A stretch of 64,000 bases of DNA from Aureimonas ureilytica DSM 18598 = NBRC 106430 (GCF_000382705.1 NZ_ARQE01000001.1:415551-479550), one strand, 5' to 3'. Shown: positions 34,645 to 45,035, counted from the stretch's first letter. Notes: generated by a model not told the origin, from the letters alone. Translations and numbers: made by a program.

Positions 34645-35291
34645 CCTCCGCCGCGCTTCGGCGGCACGGACCGCTCGGCCTCGCCCTCCTGCTTCTCGCC
34701 GTGCTCTGGATCGGCCCCTTGCCGGCGCGGGCCGAGACCTCGTTTGCCGCGCATATGGTGCTTCATATGGGCGTGGTGGCGCTGGCCGCGCCGCTCCTGG
34801 CCTTCTCGCTCGGGCGATCGGGACTTTTGCCGGCGAGCGCCGCGACCGGGCGCTTCGTCCTGCCGGCCGCGCTTCTGGAATTCCTGCTCATCTGGGGCTG
34901 GCACGCCCCGGCGCTGCATGACGCCGCGCGCCAGCATGTCGGCCTGTTCGCGCTGGAACAGGGCTCATTCCTGCTCGCCGGCCTGTTTCTCTGGACGACG
35001 GCGCTTGGAAGTCTCGGCAGCCGGCAGACCGGAGCGCGCGCGGCCGGGGCGGCGGGTCTGCTTCTCACCTCCATGCACATGACGCTGCTCGGCGCGCTTC
35101 TGCTTCTCGCCCCGCGCCCGCTCTATCGCTGCGGCACGCTCTGCTCGCCGCTGGCGACGCTCACCCCGCTGGAGGACCAGCAGCTCGGCGGCACCTTGAT
35201 GCTGCTCGTCGGCGGCGCGGCCTATCTCGCGGGCGGCATCGCGCTGCTCGCCGGCGTCCTGAGATTACCAAAGGTCGAGGCGCGCCCATGA
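34641..35291 (+). CDS. ctaG: CtaG-type cytochrome c oxidase assembly protein (caa3 class)
   Basis: A 216-residue polytopic protein of the Caa3_CtaG family (PF09678), needed for CuB or haem insertion in caa3 oxidases; it is unrelated to the Cox11-type CtaG. Visible blocks include SFAAHMVLHMGVVALAAPLLA, LLIWGWHAPALHDAAR, LLTSMHMTLLGALLLLAPRPLY and LTPLEDQQLGGTLMLLVGG. Conserved histidines in the HMVLHM and WHAPAL segments are likely metal ligands. The ATG overlaps the stop of the upstream gene, and its stop overlaps the next ATG, so translation is coupled through this part of the operon. Confidence 0.87.
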   Translation: MTSAALRRHGPLGLALLLLAVLWIGPLPARAETSFAAHMVLHMGVVALAAPLLAFSLGRSGLLPASAATGRFVLPAALLEFLLIWGWHAPALHDAARQHVGLFALEQGSFLLAGLFLWTTALGSLGSRQTGARAAGAAGLLLTSMHMTLLGALLLLAPRPLYRCGTLCSPLATLTPLEDQQLGGTLMLLVGGAAYLAGGIALLAGVLRLPKVEARP

Positions 35292-36616
35292 AGCGGACCA
35301 TCAAGATCACCTGGACCCGCCTCGCGCTTCTGCCCGTCATCGGCGTCGCGGGCGCGCTTCTCGTCGGCGGCTCCGGCCTTGTGTCCATTGCCGCCTCGTC
35401 GGGCCATTTCGCGCCGGTCGAATGGTTCCTCCATTGGACCTTCAACCGCGCCGTCTCGACGCAGTCGCTGCCCATTTCGGTGCCGGACGGCGTCGATCTG
35501 AAGGACCCCATTCTGATCCAGCGCGCGGCCGGCCATTTCGCCAGCGGCTGCGCGCCCTGCCATGGCGCGCCGGGGGAGCTTCAGTCGCCGCTGACGGCCC
35601 ATATGGTGCCGCCGCCGCCCCGGCTCGAGGAGCGCGTCGGCGAGTGGAAGGACCGCGAGCTTTATTGGCTCGGCCTGCATGGCATCAAATATTCCGGCAT
35701 GCCCTCCTGGACCACGCAGACGCGGCCGGACGAAATCTGGTCGCTCGTCGCCTTTCTACGCGCCCTGCCCGACATGACGCCTGAAACCTATGCCGATCTG
35801 GCGCTCGGCGGCGCGGGCGGCGGCATGGGTGGCGCGCCCGTCCCGGCGGCTTTGAAGCCGGCGCTGGCGGGCCTCGGGCAGAAAAGCGTGCCGGCGCTCG
35901 CCGACTGCGCGCGTTGCCATGGCTATGACGGGCGCGGCCGCGGCGCGGAAGGCGCCTTCCCCAACATCGCCGGCCAGCCGGAAGCCTATCTCGCGGAAAC
36001 GCTGATCGCCTATGCCAATGGCACGCGCGAAAGCGGCATCATGACGCCCGCCGCCGGCATCCACGATCAGGCGGTCTTGCGCGAACTCGCCGCCTGGTAT
36101 GCCCGTCAGGACCCCGGTCCGGCGCCCGGCGGGGACATTCCGCCGCCCTCGGGCGTCACGATTGGCTACGAGGGCTCGACGCGCCTGCCGCGCGGCAGCG
36201 TCGGCCCGAATGCGCCCGCGACGGAGCCCCCCGCCAGCGGCTCGGCCGCCGAGGTGGACCACGCCGCCGCGCACGGTCCGCCCTACAGCGCGACCGGCCT
36301 TCTGGAACTCGGCCAGCGTCTTGCGGAGGAAGGCCTGCCCGACCGCAAGCTCGCCGCCTGCGACACCTGCCACGGCGCGGCGGGTCGCGAGAAGAACCCG
36401 CATTACCCGCGCCTCGCCGGCCAGCCCGAATGGTTCCTCGCCACCCAGCTCCAGCTCTGGAAGGACGAGCACCGGGGCGGCACGCCGTTCAACCATGTGA
36501 TGACCCCGATCGCGATCAACCTGACCGAGGAGCAGATCGACGCGCTGGCGCTCTGGTATTCGCGCGCCGACCCGGCCGGCGGCGCGCCTCTTTCCAGCGC
36601 GGCGGCGGGGCGCTAA
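35288..36616 (+). CDS. membrane-anchored tri-haem cytochrome c
   Basis: A 442-residue periplasmic electron carrier with one N-terminal membrane anchor (LALLPVIGVAGALLVGGSGLV) and three haem c sites: CAPCH near residue 91, CARCH near 206 and CDTCH near 360. Each haem domain has a downstream methionine candidate ligand (KYSGMPSW, SGIMTPAAG, FNHVMTPIA). The layout resembles the cytochrome c subunits that deliver electrons to caa3 or alternative oxidases, or the haem subunits of membrane dehydrogenases. It is the last gene of the oxidase operon, overlapping ctaG by four bases. A Pro/Ser-rich linker separates the second and third domains. Confidence 0.87.
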   Translation: MKRTIKITWTRLALLPVIGVAGALLVGGSGLVSIAASSGHFAPVEWFLHWTFNRAVSTQSLPISVPDGVDLKDPILIQRAAGHFASGCAPCHGAPGELQSPLTAHMVPPPPRLEERVGEWKDRELYWLGLHGIKYSGMPSWTTQTRPDEIWSLVAFLRALPDMTPETYADLALGGAGGGMGGAPVPAALKPALAGLGQKSVPALADCARCHGYDGRGRGAEGAFPNIAGQPEAYLAETLIAYANGTRESGIMTPAAGIHDQAVLRELAAWYARQDPGPAPGGDIPPPSGVTIGYEGSTRLPRGSVGPNAPATEPPASGSAAEVDHAAAHGPPYSATGLLELGQRLAEEGLPDRKLAACDTCHGAAGREKNPHYPRLAGQPEWFLATQLQLWKDEHRGGTPFNHVMTPIAINLTEEQIDALALWYSRADPAGGAPLSSAAAGR

Positions 36617-36671
36617 GCCGGCCTTTCTGATGGGTCGGTGCGCCTGTGCCGGCCTGCAAGGGAAAGCCACC

Positions 36672-37589
36672 ATGCCGCTTCACATCGAGACGCCGCTCGT
36701 TCCGTCCTCGCCCCTCTCGCGCGAGGGGCTGGAGGTCTGGCTGAAGCTCGAAGCGCTCCAGCCGCCGGGCTCCTTCAAGATCCGGGGCATCGGGCATGCC
36801 TGCGAGCGCCATGCGCAAGCCGGCAAACGGCGCTTCGTCTCCTCCTCGGGCGGCAATGCCGGGCTCGCCGTCGCCTATGCCGGGCGCCGTCTCGGCCTGC
36901 CCGTCACGGTGGTCGTGCCGGAAACCACGAGCGCCCGCGCCCGGGCCCTGATCGAGGCGGAAGGGGCGGAGCTGCGCGTCCACGGCGCGGCGTGGCACGA
37001 GGCCAACGCGCTGGCGCTGTCCCTCGTGGACGAGACGACGGCGTTCCTTCACCCCTTCGACGATCCGCTTCTCTGGGAAGGCCATGCCAGCCTGATCGAC
37101 GAGGCGCTGCGACAGGGCGCGCGCTTCGACGCCGTGGTGCTCTCGGTCGGCGGCGGCGGGCTTCTGGCCGGCGTCGTGGAAGGGCTGAAGCGCAACGGAT
37201 TGAGCACGCCCGTCTTCGCGGTGGAGACGCACGGCGCGGCCTCGCTGGCGCGCTCGGTGGAGGCCGGGCAGCGGGTGGAACTTTCGGAGATCGCGACCGT
37301 CGCCACCTCGCTTGCCGCCCGTCAGGTCTGCGAACAGGCCTTCGAGCTGACCAAGCGCCACGACATCCGCCCGGTTCTCGTCAGCGACCGCGCGGCGCTC
37401 CAGGCCTGCGAGCGCTTTCTGGACGATCACCGGCTTCTGGTGGAGCCCGCCTGCGGCGCGGCGCTGGCGGCGCTGGAGGTGGCCGATCTCACGGCCTTCC
37501 GCTCGGTTCTGGTCGTGGTCTGCGGCGGGGCGGTGGCGACGATCGACACGATCCGCGCGGCGAGCGCCGCGCTCGCCCCGGCCGCCTGA
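36672..37589 (+). CDS. PLP-dependent serine/threonine dehydratase-like enzyme
   Basis: A 305-residue fold-type II PLP enzyme. The Schiff-base lysine is Lys36 in QPPGSFKIRGIGH, the phosphate loop is VSSSGGNAGLAVAY and the glycine-rich loop is LSVGGGGLLAGVVEG. This matches L-serine/L-threonine deaminases (animal SDH-like), which yield pyruvate or 2-oxobutyrate and ammonia. The absence of an ACT-type regulatory domain argues for a catabolic enzyme over IlvA. A serine residue near the cofactor cannot be assigned without alignment. ATG 36672 follows AAGGGAAAG. It stands between the oxidase operon and the kinase gene without overlap. Confidence 0.83.
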   Translation: MPLHIETPLVPSSPLSREGLEVWLKLEALQPPGSFKIRGIGHACERHAQAGKRRFVSSSGGNAGLAVAYAGRRLGLPVTVVVPETTSARARALIEAEGAELRVHGAAWHEANALALSLVDETTAFLHPFDDPLLWEGHASLIDEALRQGARFDAVVLSVGGGGLLAGVVEGLKRNGLSTPVFAVETHGAASLARSVEAGQRVELSEIATVATSLAARQVCEQAFELTKRHDIRPVLVSDRAALQACERFLDDHRLLVEPACGAALAALEVADLTAFRSVLVVVCGGAVATIDTIRAASAALAPAA

Positions 37590-37670
37590 CCGGCCTTGCC
37601 TTTTCGCGCCCTGCCTCTCGCCACCCGCGCCCTCTCCGCGCATGATCGCCCCTGATTCGGGGGAGCCTGC

Positions 37671-38558
37671 ATGAGCATCGTGTTTCTGGGGATCGACGCG
37701 GGCGGCACCTCTTGCCGCGCGCGGCTGATCGACGAGAGCGGAACCCTGTTCGGCGAGGGCGCGGCCGGTCCGGCCTCCGCGCGGCTCGGCGTGGAAACCG
37801 TGTTCGACGCCCTGATGAGCGCGGCGCGCGAGGCTTGGCGCGCGGCAGGGCTCGGCCCCTTCGCCTTCGGCCGGGTGCGCGCGGCGGCCGGGATAGCCGG
37901 CTATCTGCGCGAGGGCGTGGCCGACAGTTTCGCCGCGCGGCCCCATCCGTTCGAAAGCCTGACGCTGACCGACGACGGCACGATCGCCTGCCTCGGCGCC
38001 CATGGCGGGGCCGATGGCGGCGTGGTGATCGCCGGCACGGGCTCCATCGCCTATGCCCGGCAGAACGGGCGAACGCTGCGCTTCGGCGGCTACGGCTTTC
38101 CGGCCTCGGACGAAGGCTCGGGCGCGCGGCTCGGCCTTGCCGCGATGGAAGCCGCCTTCCAGGCGCTCGACGGCCGGCTGCAGCCGACCCCATTGACCGA
38201 AGCGCTGCTCGATCGGTTCGGCGGCCGCGCCCCGGCCATGACGCTCTGGTGCGAGGGCGCGACGCCGACCGACTACGGGAGCCTCGCTCCGCTCGTGACC
38301 CTTCATGCCGAGCGCGGCGACAAGGTGGCCCAGCTTCTGATGGAAAGCGCGGGCGACGCGCTGGCCGCGCTCGCCGCGACGCTGGAGGCGGCGGGCTGCG
38401 CGCGCGTCGCGCTGACCGGCGGCCTGTCCTCGGCGATCCAGCCCTACCTGCCGCAGGCGCTCGCCCGCCGCCTCGCCGAGCCGATGGGCGACGCGCTGGA
38501 CGGTGCGCTCGCGCTGGCGGGCCTGCCGCTCGCCCCCGCCATGTCGGATGCACGCTGA
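37671..38558 (+). CDS. BadF/BcrA-family ATPase, N-acetylglucosamine kinase-like
   Basis: A 295-residue ASKHA-fold protein with the phosphate-1 loop [14 protein letters not shown] at the N-terminus, the adenosine/connect regions [15 protein letters not shown] and [12 protein letters not shown], and [10 protein letters not shown] in the C-terminal half. This is the BadF/BadG/BcrA/BcrD domain; short single-domain members such as this are mostly glucosamine or N-acetylglucosamine kinases, which phosphorylate amino sugars recovered from peptidoglycan or chitin. No sugar transporter or nagA/nagB homologue is next to it, so the substrate stays inferred. ATG 37671 fits the conserved start. Confidence 0.8.
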   Translation: MSIVFLGIDAGGTSCRARLIDESGTLFGEGAAGPASARLGVETVFDALMSAAREAWRAAGLGPFAFGRVRAAAGIAGYLREGVADSFAARPHPFESLTLTDDGTIACLGAHGGADGGVVIAGTGSIAYARQNGRTLRFGGYGFPASDEGSGARLGLAAMEAAFQALDGRLQPTPLTEALLDRFGGRAPAMTLWCEGATPTDYGSLAPLVTLHAERGDKVAQLLMESAGDALAALAATLEAAGCARVALTGGLSSAIQPYLPQALARRLAEPMGDALDGALALAGLPLAPAMSDAR

Positions 38559-38664
38559 CGCTTGTCGCTCCGGTGGTGGCGCGAGAGGCCTTCCTTCGTG
38601 TATCGAAGGCACGACGACAAACGCCGCGCGGCACAGGCGCGGCTCGGGATGGGATGCGAAGACG

Positions 38665-39777
<1,113 letters not shown>

Positions 39778-39779
39778 GC

Positions 39780-40250
39780 GTGAGCGCAGGAGACTGGCTC
39801 TGGCGCCGGTTCGACGAACTGACGGCGCGAGAGCTGCATGACGTGTTGAAGCTGCGCTGCGACGTCTTCGTCGTGGAGCAGCGCTGCGCCTTCGCCGAGA
39901 TCGACGGGCAGGACCCGGCAGCGCTCCACCTCCTGTATCGGGAGGGGGAGGCGCTCGCCGGGTGCCTGCGCGTGTTCGCGCCACAGGGCCCTAGCGACGC
40001 GGCGCGCATCGGGCGCGTCGCCACCTCGCCCGATCATCGCGGCGGCGGGCTCGGCCATCGTCTGATGGGTGAGGCCGTGCGTTTTTGCGCCGAGCATTGG
40101 CCGCAAGCCGCGATCGACCTCTCGGCGCAAAGCCATCTTCAACCTTTTTACGGCAAGCACGGCTTCCAGCCCGTGTCGGAAACCTATCTCGAAGACGACA
40201 TTCCTCATGTCGATATGCGACGCCGCGCGGGCGCCGCGTCTCATCCCTGA
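39780..40250 (+). CDS. elaA: ElaA-like GNAT acetyltransferase
   Basis: A 156-residue GNAT protein close to ElaA. The N-terminus WRRFDELTARELHDVLKLRCDVFVVEQ is the ElaA hallmark; the acetyl-CoA loop is RVATSPDHRGGGLGHRLM, followed by IDLSAQSHLQPFYGKHGFQPVSE. The physiological acceptor of ElaA-type enzymes is unknown. GTG 39780 is two bases after the adhC stop, so the gene is probably read with adhC despite a weak ribosome-binding site. It separates the two formaldehyde-oxidation genes adhC and fghA. Confidence 0.83.
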   Translation: MSAGDWLWRRFDELTARELHDVLKLRCDVFVVEQRCAFAEIDGQDPAALHLLYREGEALAGCLRVFAPQGPSDAARIGRVATSPDHRGGGLGHRLMGEAVRFCAEHWPQAAIDLSAQSHLQPFYGKHGFQPVSETYLEDDIPHVDMRRRAGAASHP

Positions 40251-40278
40251 TCGCTTTTCGCGCAAGGACCTTTGACCC

Positions 40279-41121
40279 ATGCCGCTCGATATCGTTTCCA
40301 CCGCGAAGGCCCATGGCGGCACCCAGGGCGTATACCGCCACCACTCGCGGTCGACCGACACGCAGATGACCTTCGCCGTCTTCGTGCCGCCGCAGGCGAG
40401 CGAAGGGCGCGTTCCCGTTCTCTGGTATCTTTCGGGCCTCACCTGCTCGCACCAGAACGCCATGGACAAGGCGGAATACCGGCGGCTCGCCGCCGAGCTC
40501 GGCCTGATGATCGTCCTTCCCGACACCAGCCCGCGCGGCGCGGACGTGCCGGACGAGAAGGACAATTGGCAGTTCGGCTCGGGCGCGGGCTTCTATGTGG
40601 ACGCGACGCGCGAGCCCTATGCCGAGAACTACCGCATGTACACCTACGTGACGGACGAGCTGCCCGGCTATCTCGCCACGCATTTCCCGGCCGACATGAA
40701 GCGCCAGGGCATCTTCGGCCATTCCATGGGCGGCCATGGCGCGCTCACCATCGCGCTGCGCAACCCCGAGACCTACCGCTCGGCCTCGGCCTTCGCGCCG
40801 ATCGTGCAGCCGACCACGGCCGACTGGTCGAAGCCCGCGCTCGACAAGTATCTGGGCGTCGGCGCCAAGTCGCAGCGTCTCTACGATGCCACGGCGCTGA
40901 TCGAGGACGGGCACCGCTTCCCGGAATTCCTGGTGGATCAGGGCACGGCCGACAGCTTCCTCGAAACGGGCCTGCGCCCGCAGCTTCTGAAGGCGGCCTG
41001 CGAGCGCGCCGGCATCAAGCTGACCCTCAACATGCGCGAGGGCTACGACCATTCCTACAATTTCATCTCGACCTTCATGGACGATCATCTGCGCTATCAC
41101 GCGGACCGTCTAAAGGCCTGA
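40279..41121 (+). CDS. fghA: S-formylglutathione hydrolase
   Basis: An alpha/beta-hydrolase (esterase D type) of 280 residues that releases formate and glutathione from S-formylglutathione. The nucleophile is Ser149 in GHSMGGHGAL; the Asp/His partners are in the DQGTAD and GYDHSYNFI regions, and the N-terminal block WYLSGLTCSHQNAMDKAEYRR carries the family cysteine. It completes the glutathione-dependent formaldehyde pathway started by adhC at 38665. ATG 40279 lies 28 bases after the elaA stop. Confidence 0.94.
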   Translation: MPLDIVSTAKAHGGTQGVYRHHSRSTDTQMTFAVFVPPQASEGRVPVLWYLSGLTCSHQNAMDKAEYRRLAAELGLMIVLPDTSPRGADVPDEKDNWQFGSGAGFYVDATREPYAENYRMYTYVTDELPGYLATHFPADMKRQGIFGHSMGGHGALTIALRNPETYRSASAFAPIVQPTTADWSKPALDKYLGVGAKSQRLYDATALIEDGHRFPEFLVDQGTADSFLETGLRPQLLKAACERAGIKLTLNMREGYDHSYNFISTFMDDHLRYHADRLKA

Positions 41122-41210
41122 CAAGCGTGGGGCGTCGGAGCGATCCGGGGCCCCTTTTCACGATGAGGACAGGCGGCAGGTGGGATGCCGCGACAGGGGG
41201 ACAGGACAGG

Positions 41211-42638
41211 ATGAGCGATCAACAAGCCGATCTCGGCGTGCTCGGCATGGGCACGATGGGTGCCAATCTGGCGCTGAACTTCGCCGACAATGGCGGCTTC
41301 ACCGTGGCCCTCGGCAATCGCACGGTGGAAAAGGCCTATGGCGTGCGCGAGAGCAATCCGGCGCTGGCCGAGCGCCTCGTGCCGACCGATTCCATCGAGC
41401 ATTTCATTTCGACGCTGAAGAGCCCGCGCGTCGTGGTTCTCATGGTCAATGCCGGCAAGCCGGTGGACGATCAGATCGCGCTCGTCCTGCCGCATCTCGA
41501 ACCCGGCGACATCCTGATCGACGCCGGCAATGCCGATTTCAACGACACGGTGCGCCGCGAGAAGGACGTGAAGCCGACCGGCATCCACTTCGTCGGCATG
41601 GGGGTGTCGGGCGGCGAGGAAGGCGCGCGCCATGGTCCCTCGATCATGGTGGGCGGCGACGAGAAGGTCTGGGAGCGCCTGAAGCCGCTTCTGGAGCCGA
41701 TCTCCGCCAAGTTCGACAAAACGCCCTGCGTCGACTGGCTGGGCGCGGACGGCGCGGGCCATTTCGTCAAGACGATCCACAACGGCATCGAATATGCCGA
41801 CATGCAGATGATCGCCGAGGTCTACGGCGTGCTGCGCGACGGCATCGGCCTGTCCGCCGGCGAGATCGGCGACATCTTCGGCGACTGGAACACGCGCGGT
41901 CTCCAGTCCTATCTGATCGAGATCACCGCCGTGACGCTCGCCGAGAAGGACCCAGAGACCGGCAAGCCGCTGGTGGACGTGATCGTCGACGAAGCCGGCC
42001 AGAAGGGGACGGGCCGCTGGTCCGTCATCGAGGCGCAGAAGCTCGGCGTCGGAGCGACCACGCTGGAAGCCGCCGTTTCGGCGCGCGGCATCTCCTCGCG
42101 CCGCGGTGAGCGCGCCGAGGCGGAAAGGCTCTTCGGCGACGTCCAGACCGCGCGGGCCGAGTTCCACGCCGATCAAAGCGGGCTTACCGAGCTGGAAGCC
42201 GCGCTCGAGACCGCCAAGATCATCGCCTATGCGCAGGGCTACGCTGTCATGAGCGAGGCCAGCCGCGAATATGGGTGGAACCTGCCGCTCGGCGGCATCG
42301 CCCGCATCTGGCGCGCCGGCTGCATCATCCGCTCGCGCTTCCTCGACGACATCACGCAGGCCTACGAGGCGGGCGAGGTGGTCAATCTCCTCCAGTCGCC
42401 GCATTTCGCGACCCGCGTTCGCGAGGGGCAGGCGAGCCTTCGCCGCGTCGTCGCCAAGGCCGCGCTCGCCGGCCTGCCCGTGCCGGCGCTCTCCGCCGCG
42501 CTCGCCTATTTCGACGATTACCGCCGGGCGCGCGGCACGACCAACCTCACGCAGGCGCAGCGCGACCTCTTCGGCGCGCACACGTTCCACCGGCTCGACC
42601 GCGAGGGCACGTTCCACCACAAATGGCCGCAGGTCTGA
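41211..42638 (+). CDS. gnd: 6-phosphogluconate dehydrogenase (decarboxylating)
   Basis: Catalyses NADP-dependent oxidative decarboxylation of 6-phosphogluconate to ribulose 5-phosphate in the oxidative pentose phosphate path. The 475-residue protein has the dinucleotide motif LGMGTMGANLALN, VDMVNAGKP-like cofactor binding (VLMVNAGKPVDD), the substrate signature GVSGGEEGARHGPSIMVGG, the catalytic KTIHNGIEYADMQ and the C-terminal LPLGGIARIWRAGCIIRS. This is the long (470-residue) class. ATG 41211 follows GACAGGACAGG. A terminator with six T residues follows at 42660-42686. Confidence 0.95.
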   Translation: MSDQQADLGVLGMGTMGANLALNFADNGGFTVALGNRTVEKAYGVRESNPALAERLVPTDSIEHFISTLKSPRVVVLMVNAGKPVDDQIALVLPHLEPGDILIDAGNADFNDTVRREKDVKPTGIHFVGMGVSGGEEGARHGPSIMVGGDEKVWERLKPLLEPISAKFDKTPCVDWLGADGAGHFVKTIHNGIEYADMQMIAEVYGVLRDGIGLSAGEIGDIFGDWNTRGLQSYLIEITAVTLAEKDPETGKPLVDVIVDEAGQKGTGRWSVIEAQKLGVGATTLEAAVSARGISSRRGERAEAERLFGDVQTARAEFHADQSGLTELEAALETAKIIAYAQGYAVMSEASREYGWNLPLGGIARIWRAGCIIRSRFLDDITQAYEAGEVVNLLQSPHFATRVREGQASLRRVVAKAALAGLPVPALSAALAYFDDYRRARGTTNLTQAQRDLFGAHTFHRLDREGTFHHKWPQV

Positions 42639-42659
42639 GCGGATTTCCAAAAATTGCTA

Positions 42660-42686
42660 AAGGGCTCGCGCAAGCGGGCCTTTTTT
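42660..42686 (+). terminator. rho-independent terminator of gnd
   Basis: AAGG-CTCGC pairs with GCGGGCCTT (one bulged G, one G-U) across a GCAA loop and is followed by six T residues, 21 bases after the gnd stop. Confidence 0.88.
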
Positions 42687-42844
42687 CGTTGAAAGGCGCA
42701 TGGGTCGGGCGCGCGGCAGACAATCGCGCGAACACGGACGGATCACATCGGCGGGAAACCGGTTGTTGGGCAGCTCACGAACGCCAATTGGCGGGTCGAG
42801 AGCGGTCGGAGAGCCGCTGACCCCAACTCGTGAGACCCGACCCG

Positions 42845-44140
42845 ATGCGCTCGTCATCCCGCCTTCTCGCCGTGCTTCTCGCTTCCACGCTTCTCGGCGC
42901 CGCCCCGGCCTTCGCCCAGGGCGAGGGCTCCGAGGCCGACCGCCTGTCGCATGTCGACGGCAACCTGCCGGACGCCGGCAACGCCGCCGGCCAGCCCGCC
43001 GAAACCGCCGAGGCCAACGCGCCCCAGCAGGAGCCGGCCTTCGAGAACCAGACCCGCGCGCCGCAGCCGGCCGAGCTCGCCAAGGTCGAGACCGCCACGA
43101 TCGCCGAAGGCCTGCCGCATCTCTGGGCCATGGAGTTCCTGCCCGATGGCCGGATGCTCGTCACCGCCAAGAAGGGCCAGATGATGGTGCTCTCGGCCGA
43201 CGGCCAGACGCGCACCGACGTCTCGGGCGTGCCGGAGGTGGACGCGCGCGAGCAGGGCGGCCTTCTCGACGTCGCGCTCGGCCCGAACTACGCCACCGAT
43301 GGCATGATCTATTTCACCTTCTCCGAGCCGCGCGGCGCGGAGGGCAACGGCACGGCGCTCGCCAGCGCCAAGCTGACCCTGGGCGACGGCTCGGCCAAGC
43401 TGGAGGACGTGAAGGTCCTCTTCCAGCAGATGCCGAGCTACGAGGGCAACAAGCATTTCGGCTCGCGCATCGTCTTCGACAACGAGGGCAAGCTGTTCCT
43501 GGGCGTCGGCGAGCGCTCGGACGACCCGATCCGCAACCAGGCGCAGGAGCTGAATTCGGGCCTCGGCAAGGTCTTCCGCATCAATGCCGACGGCTCGATC
43601 CCAGAGGATAATCCGTTCGTCGGCCGGGAGAACGCGCAGGATGCGATCTGGAGCTACGGCCACCGCAACATCCAGTCCGCGACGCTCGGCCCGGACGGCC
43701 GCCTTTGGACGATCGAGCACGGGCCGCGCGGCGGCGACGAGCTGAACCGGCCGGAAGCGGGCAAGAACTACGGCTGGCCGGTGATCACCTACGGCATCGA
43801 GTATGGCGGTTCGGAGGTCAACGAGGGCATCACCGCCAAGGACGGCATGGAGCAGCCCGTCTATTACTGGGACCCGGTGATCGGCCCCTCGGGCCTCGCG
43901 CTCTACAAGGGCGACGAGTTTCCGGGCTGGCAGAACGCCCTGATCATCGGCGGTCTCGTGACGCAAGGGCTCGTGGTCGTGCATCTCGACGGCGACAAGG
44001 TGAAGACCGAGGAGCGCGTGCCGATGGAAGCGCGCGTGCGCGACGTGAAGGTCGGCCCGGACGGCGCGGTCTATGCGGTGACGGAAAACCGCGAGGGCGA
44101 GGGCTCCTCCACGATCCTGCGCGTGACGGCGGCCGACTGA
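42845..44140 (+). CDS. soluble PQQ-type aldose sugar dehydrogenase (YliI/Asd-like)
   Basis: A periplasmic six-bladed beta-propeller of about 431 residues with a signal peptide (SRLLAVLLASTLLGAAPAFAQ) and an acidic, Ala/Pro-rich linker. The propeller shows GLPHLWAMEFLPDGRMLVTAKKG, NKHFGSRIVFDNEGKLFLGVGER, GHRNIQSATLGPDGRLWTIEHGPRGGDELN and YYWDPVIGPSGLALY, the PQQ- and Ca-binding pattern of soluble glucose/aldose dehydrogenases. It oxidises aldoses with PQQ and passes electrons to an unidentified acceptor. No PQQ synthesis genes are here. GTG 42830 is an in-frame alternative start. A perfect palindrome CGCCAATTGGCG lies at 42782-42793. Confidence 0.87.
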   Translation: MRSSSRLLAVLLASTLLGAAPAFAQGEGSEADRLSHVDGNLPDAGNAAGQPAETAEANAPQQEPAFENQTRAPQPAELAKVETATIAEGLPHLWAMEFLPDGRMLVTAKKGQMMVLSADGQTRTDVSGVPEVDAREQGGLLDVALGPNYATDGMIYFTFSEPRGAEGNGTALASAKLTLGDGSAKLEDVKVLFQQMPSYEGNKHFGSRIVFDNEGKLFLGVGERSDDPIRNQAQELNSGLGKVFRINADGSIPEDNPFVGRENAQDAIWSYGHRNIQSATLGPDGRLWTIEHGPRGGDELNRPEAGKNYGWPVITYGIEYGGSEVNEGITAKDGMEQPVYYWDPVIGPSGLALYKGDEFPGWQNALIIGGLVTQGLVVVHLDGDKVKTEERVPMEARVRDVKVGPDGAVYAVTENREGEGSSTILRVTAAD

Positions 44141-44163
44141 GCCACACCTTAAATCCGAACACG

Positions 44164-44189
44164 AAGGCCGGCTCGAAAGGGCCGGCCTT
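44164..44189. terminator. bidirectional terminator between the sugar dehydrogenase and fhuC
   Basis: AAGGCCGGC and GCCGGCCTT form a perfect 9-bp stem with an eight-base loop, six bases past the end of the convergent fhuC gene. T-richness is modest (CCTCGTTC). Confidence 0.7.
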
Positions 44190-44195
44190 CCTCGT

Positions 44196-45035
44196 TCAAA
44201 GCGGAAAGGCGATCGGATCGCCCGAGCCGGGATGGGCGATCACGCTCATGTCGAGCCCGTAGATGCGCTTCAACGGTTCGGGCGCGACCACCTCGCCGGG
44301 GAGCCCGCGCGCCACGACCCGCCCGCCCTTCAAGGCCAGGATCTCGTCGCAGAAGCGCGCGGCCATGTTGACCTCGTGCAGGACGGCGATGACGCCGACG
44401 CCCTTTTCGTGGCTGAGCCGGCGGATGAGCGCCAGAATCTCGATCTGGTGGGCGATGTCGAGCGCCGAGATCGGCTCGTCCAGAAGCAGGCAGCGCGCGT
44501 CCTGCGCCACCAGCATGGCGAGCCAGACGCGCTGGCGCTCGCCGCCCGACAAGGCGTCCACCACCCGGTCGCCCATCCCGCCCGTGTCGGTGAGGTCCAG
44601 CGCCTCGGTGACTTTCTGCCGATCCGCCTCGCGAAAGCGGCCGAACGGTCCGTGCCAGGGGTAGCGGCCGAGCGCGACGAGCTCGCGCACCGTCATGCCG
44701 GGCGCTGAGGGCGTCGATTGCGGCAGATAGGCGACGGCGCGGGCGAAGTCGCGCGCGCCCCATTGGGCGAGGTCTCGCCCGCCGAACAGAAGACGCCCCG
44801 CGCTCGGGCTTTCCTGCCGCGCCAGAAGCTTCAGCAGCGTGGACTTGCCCGAGCCGTTGTGACCGACGAGACCGACGACGCGCCCGGCCGGCAGATCGAG
44901 CGTGATGGCGTCGAGAAGCCGGCGCCCCGGCACGTCGAAGGCGACGTCCTGCAGCGAGAAGCCGGCTTGCGACAGGCCGGGCGCCGCAGCGCCATCGGGC
45001 CGGGGGGCGGGTGTGTCGAGCATGGAGGGCCTCAT
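44196..45035 (-). CDS. fhuC: hydroxamate siderophore ABC transporter ATPase
   Basis: A 279-residue ABC ATPase energising iron-siderophore import. Walker A is VGHNGSGKSTLLKLL, the Q-loop AYLPQSTPSAPG, the signature DALSGGERQRVWLAM, Walker B CLLLDEPISALD and the switch histidine in VLHEVNMAARF. The GRYPWHGPFGRF block is typical of FhuC/FecE-type proteins. An ATGA overlap with fhuB selects the start at 45035; an internal ATG at 45023 is possible. Last gene of fhuDBC. Confidence 0.92.
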   Translation of the reverse strand: MRPSMLDTPAPRPDGAAAPGLSQAGFSLQDVAFDVPGRRLLDAITLDLPAGRVVGLVGHNGSGKSTLLKLLARQESPSAGRLLFGGRDLAQWGARDFARAVAYLPQSTPSAPGMTVRELVALGRYPWHGPFGRFREADRQKVTEALDLTDTGGMGDRVVDALSGGERQRVWLAMLVAQDARCLLLDEPISALDIAHQIEILALIRRLSHEKGVGVIAVLHEVNMAARFCDEILALKGGRVVARGLPGEVVAPEPLKRIYGLDMSVIAHPGSGDPIAFPL

